A stretch of 64,000 nt of DNA. Origin: SbD1 sp963822045 (lineage in GTDB: Bacteria; Desulfobacterota; Syntrophobacteria; Syntrophobacterales; Syntrophobacteraceae). The notes beneath the pieces are model-generated. The model ran no database searches. It saw only the letters and a program-made list of their open reading frames with translations, and was not told the DNA's origin. The DNA lies in contig CAWGGE010000001.1 of NCBI GenBank assembly GCA_963822045.1, positions 124,001 to 188,000 of the forward strand, given 5' to 3'. Position numbers and translations under genes: made by a program. Of this stretch, positions 1 to 7,661 are shown piece by piece; the stretch's first letter is position 1; each line of letters starts with the position of its first letter.

Positions 1-190
1 CTTCGGCGGTATCTTTCGCAACACCTTCGCCTTTGAGATAGCGATAGCCAAGATTATTTTGTGCAACTGGATCGCCCTGTTCGGCAAGTTTCCGCATCTC
101 CGATATTTCTGAGGACGCAACAGCATACGTGTGGGACCCGTAGACCAGCATCAAAATTAATACACACAGCACACCAACCTTTTTTGACAT
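1..190 (-). CDS. Sel1-repeat exported protein, N-terminal part only
   Basis: A minus-strand reading frame starts at an ATG at 190 and runs off the left edge. The first ~25 residues (MSKKVGVLCVLILMLVYGS, then ...AYA-like) form a signal peptide. They are followed by an E-M-R-K-L-A-E-Q-G-D-P-x-A-Q-N-N-L-G-Y-R-Y stretch and K-G-E-G-V-A-K-D, which is the Sel1-like/TPR repeat pattern. Sel1 proteins are helical-repeat scaffolds, here expected in the periplasm. Only about 63 residues are inside the window, so the full repeat number and partner genes cannot be seen. A G-rich stretch lies just upstream of the ATG. Confidence 0.8.
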   Translation of the reverse strand, partial: MSKKVGVLCVLILMLVYGSHTYAVASSEISEMRKLAEQGDPVAQNNLGYRYLKGEGVAKDTAE

Positions 191-523
191 AGCCTTTGCC
201 CCCTATTTATTGAGCATCACCCATATATTTTTGACCACGTTTCACACGTTTGGGGTCGGAAGGTCGGACCACGCTAAAGCGGGACTACTCACGGAAAGAA
301 TGGTCCTGATTGGCTATTTTAGAATCTTAGAATGTAGTTTTAAAGCCCAAATAGCCTCTTTAACCGCGCAGTCAAAATGAAGAGTCGATCACACATCCAG
401 GCGGCTTGGACAATAGTTGGTCGTAGCGTCTCAGTCGAGTTGCAAAAGTTGCCCATCCGAAAAGCGAAGGGTTTTCTCTTTCGCTCCACCCATGCTTGCT
501 CTGCGCCTCATATCGGTGTAATT
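191..523. other. intergenic, no gene recognised
   Basis: This stretch lies between the divergent Sel1 gene and the 3' end of the DUF5615 gene. A plus-strand open frame from 377 runs antisense through the DUF5615 gene and has no family resemblance, so it is not called. No clear RNA or repeat was seen. Confidence 0.5.
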
Positions 524-859
524 TCATGCCGTGTGAATCCATTTGGTGCGTTTCGCCGAAACGATGACAAGTTGGTCCTCGAATTCTTCCGCAGGGTGAG
601 ATTGGAGGAGGGGAACAAGAAGGTCCAGCACATTCCGTGTCGTGGTTGGATTGACTTTCAGCCTAATCACGCCGGTATGCCGCCCAAGGGGCAGGACGAC
701 CCAATCGCCGAAATGCCCATCGAGAGTTACAAGCACCCTCTTTTCATCGATAGCCTTCCGGAGTATCTGGGTGTCATCGGCTCGCGATTGGCCGGCTTCT
801 GAGGCACGCATAACATCGAACCCCGCAGCCCGCAACGCCCGGGGCCAAGTGGACTCCAA
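524..859 (-). CDS. DUF5615 PIN-like toxin, N-terminus atypical
   Basis: A 111-residue protein with the DUF5615 (PIN-like) pattern: PRALRAAGFDV near the N-terminus, then RADDTQILRKA, RVLVTLDGHFGDW, a G-V-I-R-L strand and a late L-V-I-V strand. DUF5615 proteins are predicted ribonuclease toxins paired with DUF433 antitoxins, and the DUF433 gene lies 29 bp upstream on the same strand. The only usable start near 859 is TTG. The usual opening strand with the first acidic residue (typically L-x-D-E-N) is absent; the in-frame sequence upstream (YTSIRCLESTW) does not supply it. The gene may therefore be N-terminally degraded and inactive, or may use an unusual start. The family call is fairly sure; activity is not. 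Confidence 0.7.
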   Translation of the reverse strand: MESTWPRALRAAGFDVMRASEAGQSRADDTQILRKAIDEKRVLVTLDGHFGDWVVLPLGRHTGVIRLKVNPTTTRNVLDLLVPLLQSHPAEEFEDQLVIVSAKRTKWIHTA

Positions 860-888
860 ACATCTAATCGAGGTATAGCCTGTAGGGT

Positions 889-1119
889 TCAGGCGCCAAC
901 CGCTCTTATCTCCGAATGGTCAAGACACGACCTGGCATAGAAAAGAGCGGCCTGGATATCTTCTCTCGTTAATTCAGGATAATCTCCCAGAAGAGTATCC
1001 CAGGCTTGCCCTTCAGCAATCTGTTCCAGGATTACCGATACCGGAATTCGAGTCCCTTTGATGACTGGTCTTCCGTTGCATACTCTCGGATTCAGTTCGA
1101 TCCTGTTAATGGCGTCCAT
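889..1119 (-). CDS. DUF433 antitoxin
   Basis: A 76-residue protein with the DUF433 signature NPRVCNGRPVIKGTRIPV, followed by an ILEQIAEG helix and an LTREDIQAALFYA helix. The family is a small winged-helix DNA-binding group that acts as the antitoxin of DUF5615 PIN-like toxins. Its start ATG at 1119 follows a GGAG-type ribosome site in a purine-rich stretch. It precedes the toxin gene by 29 bp, giving the usual antitoxin-toxin order. The downstream toxin looks altered at its N-terminus, so this antitoxin may be an orphan in function. Confidence 0.85.
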   Translation of the reverse strand: MDAINRIELNPRVCNGRPVIKGTRIPVSVILEQIAEGQAWDTLLGDYPELTREDIQAALFYARSCLDHSEIRAVGA

Positions 1120-1497
1120 CCGCTTACTCCGGGAACGTGGGTAACGGTTTCAAGACATGTCATAGTTTTCAGTGTATGGCAGTACCCTATACTTTTCAAG
1201 TGGCTTTTGCAATCCGGCGGCCATGCTGTTCAGATCCTGGATCCCACCGATGCAGTATAAAGAAGCGCGAAAAGTACCGCTACGGATAGCGGACAGCGGT
1301 TGGGCCGCCCGATTCATGCCTTCGTTGTAGAACCCTTGTCCACAGCGGGCAAATGACAACTAACTCCAAAATCGTGTAAGCCGAGTCGTTTCATGGACAG
1401 GCAGGCAATGATCTGTTCGAGTTTGCCTGCCCTCAACAGAAAGAGCCAGAAATATGGGGTGCAGAATTAAAGATGCCTGTGAGACTTTTATCGTTTC
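1120..1497. other. intergenic between two toxin-antitoxin pairs
   Basis: No supported gene. A 69-codon minus-strand frame (1150-1359) has no recognisable features and is treated as chance. The promoter of the DUF433 operon should lie in the left part. Confidence 0.4.
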
Positions 1498-1887
1498 TCA
1501 GATGTCCCTCTCAGTTTCCAGAAATTTATCTATGGCCGCGAGCAGTTCGCGGCTCTCTTCGATAACTTGACGCGCATTCTCTTCACTGACGGCGTGGACC
1601 GCGCCATAATCGCCGGCGTTTCTGAGTTCGAATGCGTTGAGAAGGTACCTGTGGAAACGACTATCGAAAGCGCCGGTCTTGACAAACTCTTTGCCAAAGG
1701 CAACGATCACGCCCGAATGCTTGGAAAAGGAAAGCTCACGGGTCAACAACAACGCTTCTACCGCGTAGAACATAGAATAATAAGCCCTACTCACCGCAAA
1801 ACTGAAGTAGCCTTCCCTCAGGAGCAGTTCAGCCGCACGGATGCTCTGAAGCGACTTTTCCAAAAGCTCGCGGACACCCTCTGTCAT
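1498..1887 (-). CDS. HEPN domain protein (putative RNase toxin)
   Basis: A 129-residue all-helical HEPN protein. It opens with a helix carrying LLEKSLQSIRAAELLL, then a G-Y-F-S-F-A-V-S-R-A-Y-Y-S-M-F-Y-A helix characteristic of the group that pairs with MNT proteins, and a later LRNAGDYG segment. HEPN proteins of this type are predicted or shown RNases and are kept in check by the partner nucleotidyltransferase. The start ATG overlaps the stop codon of the MNT gene by 4 bp (ATGA), so the pair is translationally coupled. The canonical RxxxxH RNase motif is not obvious, although LRNAGDYGAVH in the C-terminal half is a candidate region. Confidence 0.88.
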   Translation of the reverse strand: MTEGVRELLEKSLQSIRAAELLLREGYFSFAVSRAYYSMFYAVEALLLTRELSFSKHSGVIVAFGKEFVKTGAFDSRFHRYLLNAFELRNAGDYGAVHAVSEENARQVIEESRELLAAIDKFLETERDI

Positions 1888-2216
1888 ATCCAGACCCCTT
1901 CTTTCCCTGCGTTTAGAATAAGAGGGGTCTTCCGGGAACGGAACGCATCAAAATCCATCAGGACGAGAGATAAAACAACATCATGGCTAAGCGAAAGGTC
2001 GCAAATTGCCGGGAAGATGCGCTCGCGTTCCTCAAGTGGGTCGGGGAGAGGCCTCAGCAACACCAATAAGTCAATATCCGATCCCTCTGCAAAATCCCCG
2101 CGTGCATAGGAACCGAAAAGAACCATCCCCTTCAGGCGATTGGCGTATTGGGCGTTCAGCAACGCTTTTGCTTCAGTAAGCACCCTATCAACTTTTTCGG
2201 GCCGTTTCCTTCCCAT
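1884..2216 (-). CDS. MNT-type nucleotidyltransferase antitoxin
   Basis: A minimal nucleotidyltransferase of about 110 residues with the catalytic signature G-S-Y-A-R-G-D-F-A-E-G-S-D-I-D-L-L-V. The GSxARGxxxxxSDID pattern supplies the two metal-binding aspartates. In MNT/HEPN modules the MNT protein neutralises the HEPN toxin, in studied cases by adding AMP to it. I place the start at the ATG at 2216, which gives the usual family length. A GTG at 2270 in the same frame would add 18 residues unlike the family. It overlaps the HEPN gene by 4 bp. Confidence 0.88.
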   Translation of the reverse strand: MGRKRPEKVDRVLTEAKALLNAQYANRLKGMVLFGSYARGDFAEGSDIDLLVLLRPLPDPLEERERIFPAICDLSLSHDVVLSLVLMDFDAFRSRKTPLILNAGKEGVWI

Positions 2217-2436
2217 TTGGTCTGTTTCACCTTCAGGAAAACTGCGCAAATTAAGAAAAACGGTGGGCACGATGAGGCTACCGTGCTCCGTTCCCCCACC
2301 TTACGAGGCTTCGCCAATTAATAGCGATTATAACACAGCAAAACTTCAAAAAATCTATAAGCAGGGGCCTAACGGCTAGTCCAATTTACTCAAGGCAGGT
2401 TATTGCACACAGGATAAAAGAAAGCAATTTTTCTGA

Positions 2437-2510
2437 TCGGGACGACTGGATTCGAACCAGCGACCTCTGCGTCCCGAACGCAGCGCTCTACCAGGCTGAG
2501 CCACGTCCCG
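2437..2510 (-). tRNA. tRNA-Pro(CGG)
   Basis: Read on the minus strand, a full cloverleaf is visible. It has a 7-bp acceptor stem (CGGGACG/CGTCCCG), a D arm with GCTCAGCCTGGTAGAGC, an anticodon stem CTGCG/CGCAG around the loop TTCGGGA (anticodon CGG, proline), and a T arm with GGTTCGAATCC. The discriminator is A, and the 3' CCA is not encoded (ATCA follows). The C1-G72 start is typical of bacterial tRNA-Pro. Confidence 0.97.
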
Positions 2511-2768
2511 ATCTAATAGTGCCGCATATTTAACAAAATTCCCCTGCCCTGTCCACATCCTTTTGGATTGAGAAAAACACTGAGATCGATCTAACCGAAG
2601 CAATTCAGCATGCAAGTCGTGCTTGAAGCTCGAGGGACTATTATCTTGAATGACAGGAGCAGGATGAACATGGCAGGAAGCACGAATAACCTTGGGCAAT
2701 GACCGGGAGGGGTGGAAGGCTTTTTTATCCCCGCTCCCCGCTTCTTGCTTCCCGATTCCAGGAGGGAG

Positions 2769-3908
2769 ATGAATATGTCAATTGTTATCGCCATTATCGG
2801 CGCTTTTCTGATATTCGCTGTGCTGTGGGAGGCGTTCGAAACCGTTATCTTCCCGCGCCGGGTTACCCGGCGGTTACGAATGGCCCGCATTTTTTTCCGG
2901 GGTACATGGGTTGCATGGAAAGCGGTCGTGCACCCGATATCGGCCGCGCGCCCGAGAGAGCGTTTATTGAGCATCTACGGACCGCTCTCATTAATTGTGC
3001 TCCTGGGTTTATGGGCCTTTATGCTGATCATAGGTTTCGGGCTCCTGTATCGGGGGGTCGCGGCCATATCGGAAGACCAGAAAAGCCTCGTAACAAATCT
3101 TTATTACAGCGGAACAACTTTTTTTACGATCGGATTGGGCGATGTGCGGGCTCTCACGCCTTTCGGGCGCTTCCTGACAGTTGCAGAGGGTGGGACAGGG
3201 CTTGGTTTTCTGGCGCTTGTCATCGGCTATCTGCCGGGTTTGAACCAGTCCTTTTCAAAGCGTGAGGTAAACATATCGCTCTTAGATGCCCGCGCCGGCT
3301 CGCCGCCTACAGCCGCCGAAATGATTTACAGGCGCCACGACGACCATGGCATGGAATCGGTTCGGGAGTTTTTGCACGAGTGGGAGAGATGGTCTGCGGA
3401 ATTGCTCGAAAGCCACCTGTCATATCCAGTGCTCGCCTATTGGAGGTCTCAACACGATAACCAGTCATGGCTCGCTGCGCTGGCGTCGATTCTGGATACA
3501 AGCGCATTCGTAATGGTTGGACTGGAAGGCGCCTGCGCGCGCCAGGCGCAACTCACTTTTGCCATGGCGAGGCACGCGGTCGTCGATCTTGCCCTGATTT
3601 TCGGAGTTACGCCCCGATGGCCTGAACCTGACCGCCTCCCGCCCGCACAACTGGCGAACATGAGAGCCAGGTTGATGGCGGCTGGCTTGCAGGCCCGCAC
3701 CGGAGATGATGCGGATCGAAAGTTAATCGAATTGCGCGGCATGTATGAGCCTTTTCTTTTTGCACTCTCAAAGCATTTTCACTTGGCTTTACCGCCCTGG
3801 ATCCAGGAATCGGCCGTTACTGACAACTGGCAGGAGAGCGTATCGACTCCGGAACCGGGCGCAGGAAGGGTTGTTCGGATGCGCAGAAGGGCTGAGGGGC
3901 ACTTATAA
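2769..3908 (+). CDS. two-TM potassium-channel-like protein with cytoplasmic domain
   Basis: A protein of about 379 residues. An N-terminal transmembrane helix (residues ~3-20) and a second one (~75-95) are followed by a re-entrant pore loop TTFFTIGLGDV, matching the K+ channel filter (T-x-G-x-G-D, here TIGLGD). A third hydrophobic helix (GTGLGFLALVIGYLPGL) then leads into a soluble C-terminal domain of roughly 200 residues of unknown fold. Members of the ion-trans-2 family conduct K+ across the inner membrane. The start is taken at the ATG at 2769; an ATG at 2775 has better spacing from the AGGAGG at 2760-2765, so the true start may be two codons later. An upstream in-frame start at 2712 has no ribosome site. 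Confidence 0.8.
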   Translation: MNMSIVIAIIGAFLIFAVLWEAFETVIFPRRVTRRLRMARIFFRGTWVAWKAVVHPISAARPRERLLSIYGPLSLIVLLGLWAFMLIIGFGLLYRGVAAISEDQKSLVTNLYYSGTTFFTIGLGDVRALTPFGRFLTVAEGGTGLGFLALVIGYLPGLNQSFSKREVNISLLDARAGSPPTAAEMIYRRHDDHGMESVREFLHEWERWSAELLESHLSYPVLAYWRSQHDNQSWLAALASILDTSAFVMVGLEGACARQAQLTFAMARHAVVDLALIFGVTPRWPEPDRLPPAQLANMRARLMAAGLQARTGDDADRKLIELRGMYEPFLFALSKHFHLALPPWIQESAVTDNWQESVSTPEPGAGRVVRMRRRAEGHL

Positions 3909-4343
3909 AGCGTAAATTTCTAAATTCTGTTGATCCTGTTAATCCGGTCAAAAGTCTTTTGCCTTTGAGCTGTTGTTTTTCTTTAAATTCTGGCTAAGAG
4001 GCTCGGCCTCTTAGCGGCCTGCCCGTGCCAAATCTCTGCAGTAAGTCTTTTTTGTATGCGCCTCTACTGAGGTGGATCTTTTTTATTTACAAGCTGTACT
4101 GCTTCCTCTCCATTTCCTGTCCATGACCAGGTCTCAACCTTCTCTGCGGCCCGCTGTCAGGCTATCGACAAACCGACAAAGGTCCAGTTCACTCCCTTTG
4201 GCTTTTTCTTCTCTAAAACCTCTGCGGTGAGTCTTTTTCGTATGGGCCTCTGCAGATGAATCGCTTTGGTGAGCGATTACGTCTTCTGTGCTATAATTTA
4301 ATCTGATAATCAGGATTCCAGTAAATGAGAAATAGATGCCAAA
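3909..4343. repeat. intergenic with a ~35-bp direct repeat (4031-4065, 4217-4251)
   Basis: No gene is supported. Two imperfect copies of a ~35-bp phrase occur at 4031-4065 and 4217-4251. Both contain CTCTGC-G/A-G-T-A/G-AGTC, then a T-run and GTATG-x-GCCTCT. The CTCTGCGGTGAGTC core is the complement of the CACCGCAGAG phrase seen again near 38242, so this belongs to the same dispersed repeat family. The promoter of uvrC should lie here. Confidence 0.6.
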
Positions 4344-6374
4344 ATGCTTGAACCTGAAGTCGAAAACAAAGACGGACCCGCTGGGCCAGATGTCGATGAT
4401 AAGCTCGCCCAATCCGGGAAGACTGCGAACCTAGCTGCCGCCGAAGGCAGTGGCGAAGTCGGTAGGCGCTCCGACCGCCCCGCCGCCCTTTTGAGCCGGA
4501 TATCCGCGTTTCCGCACCTGCCCGGCATATACATGTTCAAGGACGCAGACGGCGTTATCCTTTACATCGGAAAGGCCCTGGATCTTAGGAAAAGGATCGG
4601 CAATTATTTCCGGAGTGGCGACGCGGTAGATATCAAAACCAGGATCATGCTCGCCAAGGCCGCCGACGTCGAATACGCCATTACATCATCCGAGAAGGAG
4701 GCACTGCTCCTCGAGGCCAGCCTCATAAAGAAACACCGCCCGCGCTACAATGTCGTGCTCCGCGATGACAAAAACTACCTTTCGATCCGGATCGACCCTC
4801 GCGATCCTTACCCCAGGCTGGACATAGTGCGGCGGTTCCAAAAAGACGGAGCGATATACTTCGGTCCCTATCCATCGGCTCGAGCCGCCCGCGACACGCT
4901 CAAATACCTGCAGCAGCTTTTCCCGCTCAGACTTTGCAAGGGCAAAAAGCTTATTCCGCGGGAACGTCCCTGCCTGAATTTTTCGATGGGCCAATGTCTG
5001 GCCGCCTGTGCAGGCAAAGTTCCCCGGGAAGAGTATATGAAGATGGTCGAAGAAGTGGTGCTTTTCCTGGAAGGCAAAACCGACATCCTTCAAAGACAGC
5101 TTCAAAAAAGGATGAACGAGGCCGCCGAGGTGCTGCAGTTCGAACTGGCCGCTTTCTACCGCGACCGGCTGCGAAACATCGCGGCTACAATCGAAAAACA
5201 GCATGTCGTATCGGACCGTTTCCTGGACCAGGACGTGCTGGGCATCTACCAGGAGGAAGACCGGAGCGAACTGGTGGCCCTCTTTATCCGGCAGGGAGTG
5301 CATTCCGGCCAGAGGGCGTTCGACCTCAAGGAGGCCCAGGGGGATCAGCAAGAGCTAATCTCGGCCTTCATTCATCAATACTACTACGAAGGCGCCTTTA
5401 TTCCCGATGAAGTGCTCGTCCCCGGTTCGCTCGACTCCGAAACGGTTCTCTCGGAGTGGCTATCGGAGAAGAAAGGAAAACGCGTGAGGGTCTGGGCGGC
5501 AAAAAGAGGCCCCAGAATGCATCTGCTCGATATGGCGCAAGCCAACGCCCGCGAGGGATTCATCAGCCGAAAGCGGTGGCAGAAAAGAGATACGGCGCTC
5601 ATAGACGGTCTTCAGCGCCTCCTCAAGCTGCCCAGAACGCCTGCCCGAATCGCGTGCGTGGACATTTCCAACATTCAGGGGCAGCACGCTGTCGGGGCGG
5701 TTGTTGTTTTTGAACAAGGGCGCCCGGACAAGAATTCCTACAGGCGCTACCGGATAAGACTGACGAGCGAGCCCGACGATCCGGCCATGATGGCCGAGGT
5801 AATAGGCAGGCTTATTGAAAACGACCGCGAACTTTCCGCAGGCCTCGATCTGCTTCTTCTCGACGGCGGAAAGGGCCAGTTGAACACAATCGTTCGCCTG
5901 CTGGAGCAGATCGGAACTTCTGAGCCGCTCCCGGTCGCCTCCATTGCCAAGGAACGCGAGTCAGACATAGGGGAGAAGGGAAAAGGGCTATACGAGAAAA
6001 TTTATCTGCCCGGTCGCAAGAACCCCCTCTTTCTGCACCGGAATCCGGACATTCTTCACCTGCTCCAGCGAATACGGGACGAGGCCCACCGGTTCGCCAT
6101 ATCGCACTATCAAAACGTGCACAGGACCTCGCTCCTCACCTCGGCGCTCGACGGTATTTCGGGAATAGGCCCCGGCAGAAGACAGATGCTCCTCCAGCGC
6201 TTCGGCAGCCTCGATGGAATTCAGGAAGCCTCAGCCATCGAACTGGAAAGAGCCGGCCTGCCCCGGGAGGTAGCGCAGAGCGTTATTCGCGTTTTATCCG
6301 AAACTGAAAGCAGCGCCATTTTGGACGAGCGGCAAGTTCCTGAAGACGGAAGACGGAGAACAGAGGACGGATGA
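4344..6374 (+). CDS. uvrC: excinuclease ABC subunit C
   Basis: UvrC makes the dual incision around DNA lesions after UvrB loading. The GIY-YIG domain is visible at residues ~58-140 (LPGIYMFKDADGVILYIGKA, then K-R-I-G-N-Y-F). Next come the Cys-containing and UVR segment, the RNase H-like 3'-to-5' incision half (CVDISNIQG and LLLLDGGKGQLN carry the catalytic aspartates), and C-terminal helix-hairpin-helix motifs (LDGISGIGPGRRQMLL). The length, 676 residues, exceeds the usual ~610 at both ends. The N-terminal ~50 residues are a polar extension of doubtful reality, since the 4344 ATG has no clear ribosome site. The last residues (PEDGRRRTEDG) are encoded by a heptamer DNA repeat. The gene converges on the dedA gene. 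Confidence 0.95.
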   Translation: MLEPEVENKDGPAGPDVDDKLAQSGKTANLAAAEGSGEVGRRSDRPAALLSRISAFPHLPGIYMFKDADGVILYIGKALDLRKRIGNYFRSGDAVDIKTRIMLAKAADVEYAITSSEKEALLLEASLIKKHRPRYNVVLRDDKNYLSIRIDPRDPYPRLDIVRRFQKDGAIYFGPYPSARAARDTLKYLQQLFPLRLCKGKKLIPRERPCLNFSMGQCLAACAGKVPREEYMKMVEEVVLFLEGKTDILQRQLQKRMNEAAEVLQFELAAFYRDRLRNIAATIEKQHVVSDRFLDQDVLGIYQEEDRSELVALFIRQGVHSGQRAFDLKEAQGDQQELISAFIHQYYYEGAFIPDEVLVPGSLDSETVLSEWLSEKKGKRVRVWAAKRGPRMHLLDMAQANAREGFISRKRWQKRDTALIDGLQRLLKLPRTPARIACVDISNIQGQHAVGAVVVFEQGRPDKNSYRRYRIRLTSEPDDPAMMAEVIGRLIENDRELSAGLDLLLLDGGKGQLNTIVRLLEQIGTSEPLPVASIAKERESDIGEKGKGLYEKIYLPGRKNPLFLHRNPDILHLLQRIRDEAHRFAISHYQNVHRTSLLTSALDGISGIGPGRRQMLLQRFGSLDGIQEASAIELERAGLPREVAQSVIRVLSETESSAILDERQVPEDGRRRTEDG

Positions 6375-6437
6375 TGCACGTCACCCACCATACGTTATCC
6401 GTCCTCTGTCCTCCGTCTTCCGTTATCCGTCATCCGG
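6343..6437. repeat. heptamer-repeat inverted pair between uvrC and dedA
   Basis: The 3' end of uvrC contains a GAAGACGGA-type run with a period near 7 bp. A complementary run (TCCGTCCTCTGTCC...) lies at 6398-6437, at the 3' end of the convergent dedA gene. Positions 6350-6373 can pair with 6398-6421 over about 24 bp with a 24-nt loop. The hairpin may serve as a shared barrier or terminator, although there is no U-tract. Both stop codons lie within or at the edge of this structure. Confidence 0.8.
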
Positions 6438-7024
6438 AGCTTCACGAAAAAGATCAGTCCGGCAAGCAGGGCCGCCCCGACCACGATATCGACCTGATGG
6501 GAATATCGCAGAACGAGGTCCCATCTTTCACGGAGGTACATCCCGCAGATAAGGAGAAAAGAATTCCAGAGGGTCGCACCGGCAAGGGTCGCCATGAGGA
6601 AAGGCAGAAGCTTCATCTTACCTGTCCCTGCCGGAACCGAGACGAGATGTCTCACAACGGGTATGAACCGGCTTATAAAAAGGGTGAGTGTCCCCTTTCG
6701 GCGGCTGAAAAAATCCTCCGTCCGATCAAGATCGTGCGGGTTGAGAAGCAGGTATCTGCCGACCTTCAGCACAAACGGCCTCCCTCCATAGTAGCCCATC
6801 GCATACGAGATTGCGGACCCAACTACCGAACCCGTGCTGGTTACAACAATGGCGGCCCAGAGATTCCATTGGCCATCGGCAACCATAAATCCGACGAAAG
6901 GCATCACCGCCTCACTTGGAACCGGAGCGATCATGCTCTCGAGCGCCATCAGGAAAGCCGCGCCAAAATACCCTGCCCCATGAAGACACAATATTGCGAA
7001 ATTCGATACCAGGTTTGTCAGCAT
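6395..7024 (-). CDS. DedA family inner-membrane protein
   Basis: A 209-residue DedA/SNARE-associated protein. It has an N-terminal hydrophobic helix, the motif ALESMIAPVPSEAVMPFVGF (the re-entrant E-x-x-x-P-x-P-x-E element), a G-x-x-x-G-S-A-I-S-Y-A-M-G-Y-Y-G-G segment, and the diagnostic FISRFIPVVRHLVSVPAG. Several transmembrane helices follow. DedA proteins are lipid scramblase/flippase-like membrane proteins that act in envelope homeostasis. The C-terminal tail (DNGRRRTEDG) is not part of the family; it is encoded by the heptamer repeat and closely mirrors the tail of UvrC on the other strand. Confidence 0.92.
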   Translation of the reverse strand: MLTNLVSNFAILCLHGAGYFGAAFLMALESMIAPVPSEAVMPFVGFMVADGQWNLWAAIVVTSTGSVVGSAISYAMGYYGGRPFVLKVGRYLLLNPHDLDRTEDFFSRRKGTLTLFISRFIPVVRHLVSVPAGTGKMKLLPFLMATLAGATLWNSFLLICGMYLRERWDLVLRYSHQVDIVVGAALLAGLIFFVKLRMTDNGRRRTEDG

Positions 7025-7214
7025 GCAATTCTTTCCTCTTTTTTCCTATCCGGTAAGCGAACACCAGCCGACTGCGCCGGGTATTCAAAACAGAATTCGG
7101 CGCAAATTGCCAGAACATTCTTGCCAACAGCTATAATAGAATAATAAAAGAATCAGTAATGTATTGTACTTAGACTTCCTCACCGCGACAAAGCTGACAA
7201 CTCGGTGTTTAACC

Positions 7215-7493
7215 ATGAAAGAAGACGAAATAATCCACTACCCTATCGAAGACTCGATCGACCTTCATACCTTCAGGCCGAACGAAGTGAAAGACCTTCT
7301 GAACGACTACCTCGAAGCGGCGAGAGAGAAGGGCTTCGAGGAGGTCCGAATAATTCACGGAAAGGGCACAGGGGCACTGCGCCGGACGGTCCAGGCACTC
7401 CTCAAGAGCCATCCCATTGTGGTTTCGTTTAGCGAGGCCGGCCCCGAATCAGGTGGCTGGGGTGCAACGATTGCCGTGCTGAGAAAAAAATAA
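7215..7493 (+). CDS. Smr domain protein
   Basis: A protein of about 92 residues from the ATG at 7215 (MKEDEIIHYP). It consists almost entirely of one Smr domain: S-I-D-L-H-T-F at the start of the domain (the DLH motif), a helix with V-K-D-L-L-N-D-Y-L, then VRIIHGKGTGALRRTV (the HGKGxGxLR loop), and GGWGATIAVL at the end. Stand-alone Smr proteins are small nucleic-acid nucleases related to the MutS2 C-terminus. An upstream in-frame start at 7164 adds 17 unlikely residues. Confidence 0.88.
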   Translation: MKEDEIIHYPIEDSIDLHTFRPNEVKDLLNDYLEAAREKGFEEVRIIHGKGTGALRRTVQALLKSHPIVVSFSEAGPESGGWGATIAVLRKK

Positions 7494-7618
7494 ATCCTCT
7501 TGGTGAACCCTCACTAGGTTTCGGGTTCGCGGTTACCGCTGAGTAAGCATGAGAGACGCTTCAAGTTCGCGGCCGATTTTTTGTGAGGCCGCATCACCAC
7601 GCGCCAAAGAGTGAAAAT

Positions 7619-7661
7619 TTCACAATTCACTATTCACTATTCACGATTCACTATTCTTCAC
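7619..7661. repeat. heptamer tandem repeat (TTCACTA type)
   Basis: About five units of a 7-bp repeat, TTCACTA/TTCACGA/TTCACAA on the plus strand, equal to TAGTGAA on the minus strand. It runs directly into the stop codon of the aroF-pheA fusion gene (TGA at 7658-7660). It is the complement of the GTGAATA array at 19561-19622. Confidence 0.85.

Noticed and set aside
377..802. 141-codon plus-strand frame
   Set aside because: It lies antisense to the DUF5615 gene, which has family motifs; the plus frame has none.
2400..2699. minus-strand frames over the tRNA
   Set aside because: They cover tRNA-Pro and have no family features or ribosome sites.
7505..7528. GAACCC...GGGTTC hairpin after the Smr gene
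   Set aside because: The loop is long and there is no U-tract, so it was not called a terminator.
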